Source: Nocardioides cynanchi (lineage in GTDB: Bacteria; Actinomycetota; Actinomycetes; Propionibacteriales; Nocardioidaceae). From it: a DNA stretch of 64,000 nucleotides. The position numbers and the translations under genes are program-made. The number at the start of each line of letters is the position of its first letter. Within the stretch, counting starts at the first letter, position 1. Below are positions 13,518 to 21,847 of this stretch, in pieces. The stretch spans positions 3,100,001-3,164,000 of the forward strand of contig NZ_CP044344.1 in the NCBI RefSeq assembly GCF_008761635.1, in the 5' to 3' direction. The notes below the pieces were generated by a model. That model was given only the letters and a program-made list of their open reading frames with translations. It ran no database searches and was not told the origin of the DNA.

Positions 13518-16111
13518 GCCTGCTCTCGGGCTGGCGGCTGGCGCTCCGGCTGGCCTGGCGGGAGGTACGCCGGTCCCGTGCGCGCAGCGCCCTGGTGCTG
13601 GTGATGGTGACGTTCCCGGTGATCGCCGTGGTCGCCGCCGACGTGGCCCAGGCGACCTCGAGCGTCAGCTCGGTGGAGGGCCTCGACCGGCGGCTCGGGC
13701 ACGCCGAGGCGCGGGTCCAGCTGCTGCCGGGCGTCAGCTCGGTGCACCAGACCGCCGACCCCGACAGCGGGGGCGTCGCGACCCGCGACCAGCACGGCGC
13801 GAAGGGGCCGGCGACCCTGGCCGGGGTCCGGGCCGCGCTCGGCGGCATCCGTCCGATGACCGAGCTGCGCCTGCGGCAGGTCGGCATCCGCACGGAGGTG
13901 GGGGTCCTCCAGGCGGACGCGACCGGGCTCGACCCCCACAGCCCGCTCACCGCAGGGCTGTTCCGTCTGACCTCGGGCCGCCTCCCGTCCGCCGCCGACG
14001 AGGTGGACGTGAACGCCGCCCTGGCCGGACACGGCTATGCCGTCGGCGACCGGGTCACCCTGACCGGTGGCCAGAGCCTCACGGTGGTCGGCACCGCCGA
14101 GTCCGCCGACCAGCGCACGCAGCCGATCATCGTCGGCACCGTCGACTCGACCCTGGTGCACGTGGGTGGGCCGGGAGCCGGGGTGCGCACGTGGTTGTTC
14201 GGCGGCCCCCCGGTGACCTGGGCCCAGGTGCGGGCCGTGAACGCCGTGGGCGGTGTCGTGCTCTCGCGCCAGGTGATCGAGCACCCACCGGCCACGTCGC
14301 AGCTCGCACCGGAGTTCCGCGGCTACACCGGCGACAGCTCGCAGCTCTACGCCGTCCTCGCCCTGATCGGGGTGATGGCCCTCCTCGAGGTCGTGCTGCT
14401 CGCCGGCCCGGCCTTCGCGGTCGGGGCGCGCCGCCAGTCGCGGGCGCTGGCACTGATTGCCGCGAACGGCGGGAACCCGTCCCAGGCGCGCCGGGTCATC
14501 CTCGGCTCGGCCGTCGTGCTCGGGACGATCGGCGCGGTCGTCGGCACGGTGCTCGGGATCGGTCTGGCACGACTGCTCCTCCCCGTGCTCCAGGGGATGC
14601 AGGGCACCTGGTTCGGTCCGTTCCAGGTGCGCTGGACCCATCTGGCCGGGATCGCCGCCTTCGGCTTCCTCAGCTCCTTCCTGGCTGCGGTGGTGCCGGC
14701 CTGGATCGCCTCGCGGCAGGACGTCGTCGCGGTGCTGGCCGGGCGACGTGGAGACCGCGCGGCGAGCCGGCGCTCGCCGTTCGTGGGGGTCGTCCTGCTC
14801 GCCCTCGGCGTGCTCGGCGCGGTGCTGGGATCCCGTCAGGGCAGCGGGGAGTTCCTGATCGCCGGCGCCGCGGTGGTGTCGGTCTTCGGGATGATCTTCC
14901 TGGTGCCGGTGGTGGTCACCGCCGTGGCCCGGCTCGGCCGGGGGCTCCCGCTGCCGCTGCGGTACGCCGTCCGCGACGCTGCCCGGCACCGCACCCGGAC
15001 CGTGCCGGCCGTCGCCGCCGTCGCTGCGACCGTGGCCGGGGTCGTGGCGCTCTCGATCGCGAACAGCAGCGACCAGGCCCAGGCGAAGGCGGAGTACCAG
15101 CCGCTGATGCCGGTCGGCCTCAGCGCGATCGACCTCAGCCCGCGGACCCCCGACTGGCCGGCGGTGCGGGCCGCGGTCGGGCGGATCGCCCCGGCGGCGG
15201 GGATCGAGGACGTGACCGGTGTCGACTCCGCGAGCCGGGTGTCCCTCCAGATCCCGGGCAACGGTGCCGTGCAGGCCAACTGGCACTCCACCTTCCCGTC
15301 GACGGTGCTGGTCGCCGGGTCGACCGACGGTGCCGTGGGTGCGCTGCTGAGCCCTGCGCTGGACTCAGCCGGCCTGACCCAGGTCGACCACGCGCTGCGC
15401 GCCGGCCGGGCGGTGGTGTTCGTGCAGGACGCCGAACCGGTGCACACGCTGGTGCTCCGCCTCGGCCCCGGGCACGCGACGACGGTCCCGGCGACCTACG
15501 TGGGTGTCGGGTCGGTCTCGACTCCCTCGCAGGCGGTCCTGCCCCCGTCGGTGGCCCGGCGGGCGGGGCTCAGCCCGCGACCGGTCGGCCTGCTCCTCGA
15601 CGGGACCCCGCTCACCGGTGCCCAGGAGAGCACCCTGCGCGAGGCGCTGACCGGCCTCGACCCCACGTCGTACCTCTATGTCGAGCGTGGCTACCAGGTG
15701 CCGGGCAGCGAGCAGGTCGTGCTCTGGATCCTGTTCGGCCTCGGTGGAGTGCTGATGCTCGGCGGCACCCTGACCGCCACGTTCCTGGCCCTGTCGGACG
15801 CGCGTCCCGACCTGGCCACGTTGTCCGCCGTCGGCGCCTCGCCGCGGACTCGGCGAGGCGTCGCGGCGGCGTACGCCGTGGCGGTCGGGCTGGTCGGCGC
15901 GGTGCTCGGGGCCGGGGTCGGCTTCATCCCGGGGATCGCGGTCACCTATCCGCTGACCCGCAACTTCACCGGCGAACCCGGGCCCTCGCACTACCTCGAC
16001 ATCCCGTGGCTGCTGATCGGTGCGCTGGTCCTCGCGCTGCCCGTGCTCACCGCCGCCGTCGTCGGCCTCGTCGCCCGCTCCCGCCTGCCGGTCGTCGCCC
16101 GCCTCGAGTAA
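13514..16111 (+). CDS. FtsX-like ABC transporter permease
   Basis: 865 residues. An N-terminal membrane helix (about 24-46) is followed by a large extracytoplasmic domain. Then comes a first FtsX core of three helices (about 275-395: LIGVMALLEVVLLAGPAFAV, VVLGTIGAVVGTVLGIGLARL), central helices (about 417-460), a second extracytoplasmic domain, and a last FtsX core (about 733-860: LFGLGGVLMLGGTLTATFLAL). The duplicated FtsX layout is usual for actinobacterial permeases paired with MacB-type ATPases. The stop codon TAA at 16109-16111 directly abuts the first 32-bp repeat unit. The exported substrate cannot be inferred. Confidence 0.92.
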   Translation: MSLLSGWRLALRLAWREVRRSRARSALVLVMVTFPVIAVVAADVAQATSSVSSVEGLDRRLGHAEARVQLLPGVSSVHQTADPDSGGVATRDQHGAKGPATLAGVRAALGGIRPMTELRLRQVGIRTEVGVLQADATGLDPHSPLTAGLFRLTSGRLPSAADEVDVNAALAGHGYAVGDRVTLTGGQSLTVVGTAESADQRTQPIIVGTVDSTLVHVGGPGAGVRTWLFGGPPVTWAQVRAVNAVGGVVLSRQVIEHPPATSQLAPEFRGYTGDSSQLYAVLALIGVMALLEVVLLAGPAFAVGARRQSRALALIAANGGNPSQARRVILGSAVVLGTIGAVVGTVLGIGLARLLLPVLQGMQGTWFGPFQVRWTHLAGIAAFGFLSSFLAAVVPAWIASRQDVVAVLAGRRGDRAASRRSPFVGVVLLALGVLGAVLGSRQGSGEFLIAGAAVVSVFGMIFLVPVVVTAVARLGRGLPLPLRYAVRDAARHRTRTVPAVAAVAATVAGVVALSIANSSDQAQAKAEYQPLMPVGLSAIDLSPRTPDWPAVRAAVGRIAPAAGIEDVTGVDSASRVSLQIPGNGAVQANWHSTFPSTVLVAGSTDGAVGALLSPALDSAGLTQVDHALRAGRAVVFVQDAEPVHTLVLRLGPGHATTVPATYVGVGSVSTPSQAVLPPSVARRAGLSPRPVGLLLDGTPLTGAQESTLREALTGLDPTSYLYVERGYQVPGSEQVVLWILFGLGGVLMLGGTLTATFLALSDARPDLATLSAVGASPRTRRGVAAAYAVAVGLVGAVLGAGVGFIPGIAVTYPLTRNFTGEPGPSHYLDIPWLLIGALVLALPVLTAAVVGLVARSRLPVVARLE

Positions 16112-16239
16112 GCCGAGTCGGCGCAAAGAGGCACTGAGATCACGCCGCGTCGGCGCAAAGAGGCGCTCGGATCATGCCGAGTCGGCGCAAAGAGGCGCTC
16201 GGATTACGCCGAGTCGGCGCAAAGAGGCGCTCGGATCGC
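16112..16239. repeat. Left array: 4 x 32-bp tandem repeat
   Basis: Four head-to-tail units start at 16112, 16144, 16176 and 16208. Each begins with GCCGAGTCGGCGCAAA (second unit one change) and continues AGAGGC plus an 11-nt tail such as GCTCGGATCAT. The 11-bp GCCGA-G-TCGGC is itself a palindrome, so every unit can form a small hairpin. An equal-sized array in opposite orientation lies at 16904-17031, across the acyltransferase gene. Confidence 0.9.
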
Positions 16240-16303
16240 GGGGCCAACGGTCGTCAAGCACCGCGAACGGCTGGGTACGACGTGGCGACGCCGCGTGGAA
16301 TGT

Positions 16304-16309
16304 CAGGAT
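16304..16309 (+). promoter_or_regulatory. -10 hexamer CAGGAT, leaderless start
   Basis: CAGGAT ends 7 nt before ATG 16317. Together with the repeat array upstream it suggests the acyltransferase has its own short promoter inside the repeat-bounded segment. Confidence 0.4.
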
Positions 16310-16316
16310 CGGAGCC

Positions 16317-16907
16317 ATGGACGGTGTCGCAGACGACGGGCGATCGATGCGCGACCGGATGCTCGCGGGCGAGCCGTACGTGTTCGACGCGTCGCTCGAC
16401 GCCGACACCCGCCGCTGCCGCCGGCTCCTCCACCTCATCAACACCGCCGCCCCCGATCGGGACGACGAGCGCGACGCCCTGCTCGGCGAGCTGCTCGGCC
16501 GCTTCGGTGAGGGCAGCAACATCCGCCCGCCGTTCCGGTGCGAGTACGGTTTCCAGATCGAGGTCGGGGCTCGAACGTTCGCCAACTTCGGGCTCCTGTG
16601 CCTCGACGTCGCCCGGATCACCGTCGGTGACGACGTACAGATCGGGCCGAACGTCCAGCTGCTCACCGCCACCCACCCGCTCGAGCCCGAGGCCCGCCGG
16701 GACAAGTGGGAGTCTGCCGAGCCGATCGCCATCGGCGACAACGTGTGGCTCGGCGGCGGGGTCATCGTGTGCCCGGGTGCGACGATCGGAGCGGACACGG
16801 TGGTGGGCGCTGGCGCGGTGGTCACCCGCGACCTGCCCGCGGGCGTGCTCGCCGTCGGCAACCCGGCCCGCGTCGTACGGTCGATCCGCGTAGACGGCTC
16901 GGCGTGA
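16317..16907 (+). CDS. Maltose/galactoside O-acetyltransferase-like hexapeptide acyltransferase
   Basis: 196 residues. The N-terminal MAT-type helical segment (RMLAGEPYVFDASLDADTRR) is followed by a left-handed beta-helix of hexapeptide repeats (IRPPFRCEYGFQIEVGARTFANFG, ITVGDDVQIGPNVQLL, IAIGDNVWLGGGVIV, ATIGADTVVGAGAVV). The catalytic His is in TATHPLEPEARR. The end GNPARVVR is diagnostic of the family. It acetylates a sugar or similar hydroxyl from acetyl-CoA in the cytoplasm. The gene lies exactly between two inverted 4 x 32-bp arrays, and its TGA stop (16905-16907) is inside the first unit of the right array. A later in-frame ATG at 16347 is an alternative start. Confidence 0.9.
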   Translation: MDGVADDGRSMRDRMLAGEPYVFDASLDADTRRCRRLLHLINTAAPDRDDERDALLGELLGRFGEGSNIRPPFRCEYGFQIEVGARTFANFGLLCLDVARITVGDDVQIGPNVQLLTATHPLEPEARRDKWESAEPIAIGDNVWLGGGVIVCPGATIGADTVVGAGAVVTRDLPAGVLAVGNPARVVRSIRVDGSA

Positions 16908-17031
16908 CCTGAGCGCCTGTTTGCGCCGACTCGGCGGGACCTGAGCGCCTGTTTGCGCCGACTCGGCGGGATTGCCGTGTCCCTTTGCGCCGACTCAGCG
17001 TGATGGCAGTGCCTGTTTGCGCCGACTCGGC
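16904..17031. repeat. Right array: 4 x 32-bp tandem repeat, inverted relative to the left array
   Basis: Units start at 16904, 16936, 16968 and 17000. Each ends TTTGCGCCGACTCGGC (third unit CAGC), the reverse complement of the left-array core. Exactly 128 bp, like the left array. The first unit supplies the acyltransferase stop codon and the last unit ends 2 nt before the TetR operator. Confidence 0.9.
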
Positions 17032-17033
17032 AG

Positions 17034-17055
17034 AAACAGTCAGGCTTGACTGTTT
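17034..17055. promoter_or_regulatory. Perfect palindromic operator of the TetR regulator
   Basis: AAACAGTCA-GGCT-TGACTGTTT: perfect 9-bp arms with a 4-nt centre, 26 nt upstream of the TetR GTG start. AT-rich and perfectly symmetric in a GC-rich region, it is the expected site for autoregulation of the TetR gene and the atu-like operon behind it. A -10-like TACGAC lies just downstream. Confidence 0.75.
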
Positions 17056-17080
17056 GTTTGTACGACGTCACGATGGGCCG

Positions 17081-17683
17081 GTGACGACCACCCGGGTGCC
17101 GCAGGGGGAGCGGTCGCGGGCGATGCGCGCCCGGCTGATCGACGCCACCATCGAGTGCCTGGTCGAGCGCGGCTTCGGTGGCACCTCGACCACTTTGGTG
17201 AGCGAGCTCGCCGGTGTCTCGCGGGGCGCCCAGCTGCACCACTTCCCGACCAAGAACGACCTGGTGGTGGCCGCGGTCGCCCACCTGACCGAGGTCCGCG
17301 GAGCAGAGCTCGCCACCGCGGCGGCCGCCGTACCGGACGGTCCGCAGCGGACCCGGGCCGTGCTGCGGATGCTCGGAGACCACTTCGCGTCACCGGTGTT
17401 CACCGCGGCGCTGGAGCTGTGGGTGGCGGCCCGCACCGACCCCGCCCTCCTCGAGGCGGTCGCTCCCCTCGAGCTCCGGATCGGCCGCGAGACCCATCGG
17501 ATGACCGTCGACCTGCTCGGCGCCGACGAGACCCGGCCGGGCGTGCGCGAGCTCGTGCAGGCCACCCTGGACCTGGTCCGCGGCCTCGGCCTGGCGGCCA
17601 CGATCACCGACGACACCCGCCGCCGCAACCGGATCCTCGACCAGTGGGCACGCACCCTCGACGTCGCCCTGGCGGCGGCATGA
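17081..17683 (+). CDS. TetR/AcrR family transcriptional regulator of the atu-like operon
   Basis: 200 residues. The N-terminal TetR helix-turn-helix is clear (RARLIDATIECLVERGFGGT, then VSELAGVSRGAQLHHFPTKNDLV, about 17-65). The ligand-binding helical domain fills the rest. GTG start 26 nt after a perfect palindrome. The next gene overlaps its stop by 4 nt and the operon continues to 26569, so this is the first gene of a long polycistron and probably its repressor, with an acyl-CoA or free acid as likely inducer (inference from neighbours). Confidence 0.9.
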   Translation: MTTTRVPQGERSRAMRARLIDATIECLVERGFGGTSTTLVSELAGVSRGAQLHHFPTKNDLVVAAVAHLTEVRGAELATAAAAVPDGPQRTRAVLRMLGDHFASPVFTAALELWVAARTDPALLEAVAPLELRIGRETHRMTVDLLGADETRPGVRELVQATLDLVRGLGLAATITDDTRRRNRILDQWARTLDVALAAA

Positions 17684-18480
17684 GCACCTCCCCGACGGAC
17701 AGCGTGCTCGAGGGCGTGCTCGCCGACCTCGCCGCCGAGGGCGACCTGCTGGAGACGCTGGTCGCCGACCTCCCCGAGGCGGGCTGGCGCACCCCGACTC
17801 CGGCCGCCGGCTGGGACGTCGCCACCCAGATCGCCCACCTCGCCTGGACCGACGAGGCCGCCGTCGCCGCGGCCACCGACAAGACGACCTGGGACGCCCT
17901 GGTCACCGAGCTGATCGGCACCGGCGAGCAGGGCGTCGACCTCGCTGCCCTGGCCGGCGGCGCCGTCGCCCCGGTCGACCTCCTCTCCCGCTGGCGTACG
18001 GCGCGCACCGACCTGGCCGCGGCGCTTCGCGCCCACCCGCCCGGTGCGAAGCTGTCGTGGTTCGGGCCCCCGATGTCGGCCACCTCGATGGCGACCGCGC
18101 GGTTCATGGAGACCTGGGCCCACGGCCTCGACGTCCACGCGGCCCTCGGGGTCGAGCCCGAGCCCACCGACCGGATCCGGCACGTGGCCCACCTCGGGGT
18201 CCGGACCCGCGACTTCGCGTTCGCGGTGCACGGCCTCGACCGGCCGACCGAGGAGTTCCGGGTCTCGCTGACCGCCCCGTCCGGTGACCTCTGGGCCTGG
18301 GGTCCCGAGGACGCGGCGCAGACCGTGACCGGCGCGGCGTACGACTTCTGCCTCCTGGTCACCCAGCGCATCCACCGCCTCGACACGTCGCTGGTCGCGA
18401 CCGGACGTGACGCCACCACCTGGCTCGGCATCGCCCAGTGCTTCGCGGGACCGCCCGGTGAGGGACGGGAGCGCCGATGA
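17680..18480 (+). CDS. DinB/MDMPI-fold metal-binding protein (TIGR03084-type)
   Basis: 266 residues. The N-terminal four-helix DinB/maleylpyruvate-isomerase-like domain starts LEGVLADLAAEGDLLETLVA and carries metal-ligand histidines in TQIAHLAWTDE and MATARFMETWAHGLDVH. The C-terminal SCP2-like alpha/beta domain follows (FRVSLTAPSGDLWAWG..). This arrangement is the actinobacterial TIGR03084 family, which accompanies AtuA-type operons. Members resemble mycothiol-dependent enzymes, but the reaction is not known. Overlaps both neighbours by 4 nt. Confidence 0.87.
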   Translation: MSTSPTDSVLEGVLADLAAEGDLLETLVADLPEAGWRTPTPAAGWDVATQIAHLAWTDEAAVAAATDKTTWDALVTELIGTGEQGVDLAALAGGAVAPVDLLSRWRTARTDLAAALRAHPPGAKLSWFGPPMSATSMATARFMETWAHGLDVHAALGVEPEPTDRIRHVAHLGVRTRDFAFAVHGLDRPTEEFRVSLTAPSGDLWAWGPEDAAQTVTGAAYDFCLLVTQRIHRLDTSLVATGRDATTWLGIAQCFAGPPGEGRERR

Positions 18481-20189
18481 CCGGTCTGGACCCCGCTCGA
18501 CCGTCGTTGCGGATCGGCAACTGCTCCGGGTTCTACGGCGACCGGCTCTCCGCGATGCGCGAGATGCTCGAGGACGGCCCGCTCGACGTGCTGACCGGTG
18601 ACTACCTCGCCGAGCTGACCATGCTGATCCTGGGTCGCGACCAGCTCAAGGACCCCTCGCTGGGCTACGCGCGGACCTTCGTCCGCCAGGTCGAGGACTG
18701 CCTCGGCCTGGCGCTGGAGCGGGGCGTGAAGCTGGTCTCCAACGCCGGTGGCCTCAACCCGGCCGGCCTGGCGGCGCGGCTCCAGGAGATCGCGGCCGCG
18801 CAGGGCCTCTCGCCCGCGATCGCGTACGTCCACGGGGACGACGTGCGGTCGCTCGGCATGACGGGCGCGCTCACCGCCAACGCCTACCTCGGTGGCTTCG
18901 GCATCGCCGAGGCCCTCTCCTCGGGTGCCGACATCGTGGTGACCGGGCGGGTCACCGACGCCTCGCTGGTCGTCGGGCCGGCGGTCGCCCACTTCGGCTG
19001 GGACCCCACGGCGTACGACGAGCTGGCCGGTGCCGTGGTCGCCGGGCACGTGCTCGAGTGCGGCACCCAGGCCACCGGCGGCAACTTCTCGGGCTTCCTC
19101 GCGATCCCCGATCCCGGACGACCACTGGGGTTCCCGCTCGCCGTGGTGCACGAGGACGGGTCGTCGGTGGTCACCAAGCACGGTGGGACGGGCGGGATGG
19201 TCACGCTCGACACCGTCACCGCGCAGCTGATGTACGAGGTGCAGTCCACCCGCTACCTGGGGCCAGACGTCACGGCGCACCTGGACACGGTGCGGCTCGG
19301 CGACGACGGCCCCGACCGGGTGCGGATCAGCGGCGTCTGCGGCTCGGCGCCGCCCGAACAGCTCAAGGTGTGCGTCAACGAGCTCGGTGGCCATCGCAAC
19401 TCCGTCGACTTCGTGCTGACCGGGCTCGACGTCGAGGCGAAGGCCGCCTGGGTCCGGGCCCAGCTCGAGCCGCGGCTGACCGCGTCGTCGGTGACCTGGA
19501 CCCTCGGCCCGTTGCCGCGCCCCGACGCCGACACCGAGGAGGGCGCGTCGACCCTCCTGCGCTGCACCGTCCAGGACGCCTCCGCTGAGGCCGTGGGCCG
19601 CGGCTTCAGCAGCGCTGCCGTCGAGCTGGCCCTGGCGTCGTACCCCGGCTTCACGATGACCGCGCCGCCCGGCCCCGGCTCGCCGTACGCCGTCTACCGC
19701 GCGGAGTACGTCGACCGCAGCTCGGTGACCCACACCGTCACGCACGCCGACGGACACGAGGTCGTGGTCGACGACCCGCCCGGGATCGGCGACGACAACG
19801 TCGACGAGCTGCGCCTGCCGGTCTACGCGGCTCGGGGCGAGGTGCTCCGCCGGCCGTTGGGGTCCTTCGTACACGCTCGCTCCGGCGACAAGGGCGGTGA
19901 CGCCAACCTCGGGCTGTGGGTGGCCCGGGACGGGCACCCGTCGTACGACGACCGGGTGGCCTGGCTGCTCGGGCTCGTCACCCGCGCCTTCGTCCATGAC
20001 CTGCTCCCCGAGACGGCGCCGCTGCCGATCGAGGTCTTCGCGCTGCCCGAGCTGGGCGGGGTGAACGTCGTGATCCACGAGCTGCTCGGCCGCGGTGTGG
20101 CCGCGTCGACGCGGTTCGACCCGCAGGCCAAGGGGCTCGGGGAGTGGGCCCGCTCGCGCCTGGTCGACGTGCCGGAGGAGCTGCTGTGA
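18477..20189 (+). CDS. AtuA-family protein (acyclic terpene utilization, DUF1446)
   Basis: 570 residues. Diagnostic segments are IGNCSGFYGDRLSAM (12-26), LTGDYLAELTMLILGR, LVSNAGGLNPAGLA and VTGRVTDASLVVGPA, with the C-terminal HARSGDKGGDANLGLWV of the AtuA-associated domain. AtuA is required for citronellol/geraniol catabolism in Pseudomonas; its reaction is unsettled. Here it heads an operon with biotin-dependent carboxylase subunits and dehydrogenases, the same partners as in atuABCDEFGH. The start MTGLDPARPS appears to be written by a degenerate copy of the dispersed repeat (18483-18506). Confidence 0.9.
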   Translation: MTGLDPARPSLRIGNCSGFYGDRLSAMREMLEDGPLDVLTGDYLAELTMLILGRDQLKDPSLGYARTFVRQVEDCLGLALERGVKLVSNAGGLNPAGLAARLQEIAAAQGLSPAIAYVHGDDVRSLGMTGALTANAYLGGFGIAEALSSGADIVVTGRVTDASLVVGPAVAHFGWDPTAYDELAGAVVAGHVLECGTQATGGNFSGFLAIPDPGRPLGFPLAVVHEDGSSVVTKHGGTGGMVTLDTVTAQLMYEVQSTRYLGPDVTAHLDTVRLGDDGPDRVRISGVCGSAPPEQLKVCVNELGGHRNSVDFVLTGLDVEAKAAWVRAQLEPRLTASSVTWTLGPLPRPDADTEEGASTLLRCTVQDASAEAVGRGFSSAAVELALASYPGFTMTAPPGPGSPYAVYRAEYVDRSSVTHTVTHADGHEVVVDDPPGIGDDNVDELRLPVYAARGEVLRRPLGSFVHARSGDKGGDANLGLWVARDGHPSYDDRVAWLLGLVTRAFVHDLLPETAPLPIEVFALPELGGVNVVIHELLGRGVAASTRFDPQAKGLGEWARSRLVDVPEELL

Positions 20190-21374
20190 TCTCGACTCCG
20201 CTCGATCACCGGGACGAGCCGCTCGATCACCGGGACGAGCCGCTCGAGCACCGGGACGCGCTGCGGGAGGTGGCGCGAGAGTTCACCCGCCGCGAGGTGC
20301 TGCCGCACCTCCAGGACTGGGAGGACGCCGGCGAGGTGCCGCGGGAGCTCCACCGCGTCGCTGCGCACCAGGGCCTGCTGGGGGTGTCCTTCCCCGAGGA
20401 CGTCGGCGGCCAAGGCGGTGACCTGCTCGACAGCATCGCGCTCCAGGAGGCGATGTTCGAGACCGGGGCGTCGAGCGGCCTGATGGCGGCGCTGTTCACC
20501 GGCGGCATAGCCCTGCCGCACCTGGCCGCCAGCGGCAACCGGGACCTCGTCGACCGGTTCGTCCGCCCGACCCTGGCCGGTGAGCTGATCGGCAGCCTGG
20601 CCGTCACCGAGCCGGGCGGCGGCTCCGACGTCGCGGCGATCCGCACCCGGGCCCGGCGTGAGGGCGACGAGTACGTCGTCAACGGGACCAAGACCTTCAT
20701 CACCAGCGGCGTCCGGGCCGACTTCGTGACCACGGCCGTGCGCACCGGCGGACCCGGGCACGCCGGCCTCTCGCTGCTCGTGGTGGAGAAGGGGATGCCC
20801 GGCTTCACCGTCGACCGGAGCCTGGCCAAGCTGGGCTGGCACTGCTCCGACACCGCCGAGCTCGGGTACGCCGACGTGCGGGTGCCCGGCGGCCAACCTG
20901 GTCGGCGAGGAGGGATCCGGGTTCGCCCAGATCGCCGAGCAGTTCGTGGTCGAGCGGATCGCGCTCGCCGTGCACGCCTACGGCATCGCCGCCCGCAGCC
21001 TGGCCCTCGCCGCGTCGTACACCCGCGAGCGGGAGACGTTCGGCAAGCCGCTGATCGCCAACCAGGTGGTGCGGCACCGGCTGGTCGAGATGCACCGCCG
21101 GGTCGCGGTCGCGCGCAGCTACACCCACACCGTGGCCGCTCGGCACGTGGCGGGCGAGAGCGTGATCGCCGAGGCCTGCCTGGCGAAACAGACGGCGATC
21201 GAGGCGTCGTCGTACGTCTGCGACGAAGCCGTGCAGCTGCACGGCGGCACGGGATACCTGCGCGGGACCGAGGTGGAGCGGCACTACCGCGACGCCCGGA
21301 TCCTGCCCATCGGAGGAGGTTCGACCGAGGTGCTGACCGATCTGGCCGCGCGGCTGCTGGGATACACGCCATGA
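20186..21374 (+). pseudogene. Acyl-CoA dehydrogenase, frameshifted near 20890
   Basis: The N-terminal part (from GTG 20186) reads as a normal acyl-CoA dehydrogenase: LREVAREFTRREVLP, TGELIGSLAVTEPGGGSDVAAI, KTFITSGVRADF, and GYADVRVP ending at 20889. From about 20891 the homology continues one frame over: AANLVGEEGSGFAQIAEQFV, then ASYTRERETFGKPLIANQ, EAVQLHGGTGYLRG, to TGA 21374. A single extra base in CCCGGCGGCC (about 20886-20893) explains it. If real, the enzyme loses its C-terminal domain; if a sequencing error, this is an intact dehydrogenase of about 395 residues. Residues 3-25 come from tandem repeat units (PLDHRDE three times). Confidence 0.85.
20188..20260. repeat. Copy C of dispersed repeat with three 21-bp tandem units
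   Basis: Begins with ATCTCGACTCCGCTCGATC. Then 21-bp units at 20198-20218, 20219-20239 and 20240-20260 encode PLDHRDE, PLDHRDE and PLEHRDA at the very N-terminus of the dehydrogenase, starting inside its GTGA start/stop overlap. Confidence 0.8.
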
Positions 21375-21847
21375 CGCTGTCGCTGCACAAGCCACTCACC
21401 CGCGAGGTCTCGCTGCACGTCGACGCGCCCGTCGAGGAGGTCTGGGCCCTGGTCAGCGACGTCACCCGGATCGGGGAGTTCTCGCCCGAGACCTTCGAGG
21501 CGCGCTGGCGCCACGGGTCGACCGGGCCCGAGGTCGGTGCGAGGTTCAAGGGGCACGTGAAGCGCAACGGCGTTGGCCCGACGTACTGGTCGGCCTGCAC
21601 GGTCACGCAGTGCGAGCCGAACGAGGTCTTCGAGTTCGCGGTCGGCACCGACGACCTGACCGTCAACAACTGGGGCTACCGGCTCGAGCCCGACGGCACC
21701 GGGACCACGGTGACCGAGTACTTCCGGCTGGAGCCGTCGCTGGTGATGCGCGCGTACTGGACGCTGCTCGGCCCGCTGCGCGGACGCACCAACGAGCGGG
21801 GCATGCGGACCACGCTCGAGCGGATGAAGGCGGTGCTCGAACGGTGA
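21371..21847 (+). CDS. SRPBCC family protein
   Basis: 158 residues of the START/Bet v1-like fold: [20 protein letters not shown] at the N-terminus, [13 protein letters not shown], a central strand set [19 protein letters not shown] and the final helix [17 protein letters not shown]. Such proteins bind hydrophobic ligands or act as polyketide/steroid-type cyclases or toxin-like chaperones; here a lipid-related substrate is likely. ATG overlaps the preceding dehydrogenase stop and the carboxyltransferase GTG overlaps its own stop, so it is embedded in the operon. Confidence 0.85.
   Translation: MTLSLHKPLTREVSLHVDAPVEEVWALVSDVTRIGEFSPETFEARWRHGSTGPEVGARFKGHVKRNGVGPTYWSACTVTQCEPNEVFEFAVGTDDLTVNNWGYRLEPDGTGTTVTEYFRLEPSLVMRAYWTLLGPLRGRTNERGMRTTLERMKAVLER

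Noticed and set aside
15514..15530. Possible further copy of the dispersed repeat in the permease gene (GGTCTCGACTCCCTCGC)
   Set aside because: Only the first half matches, with no second half; likely chance from VSTP codons.
16112..17031. CRISPR-like regular spacing (32-bp period) in two arrays
   Set aside because: The whole 32-bp unit is conserved, there are no unique spacers, each array has only four units, and no cas genes are present.
20890..21847. Apparent fusion of the acyl-CoA dehydrogenase with the SRPBCC protein
   Set aside because: The dehydrogenase C-terminus is encoded in another frame over 20891-21374; the continuous frame is an artefact of the frameshift.
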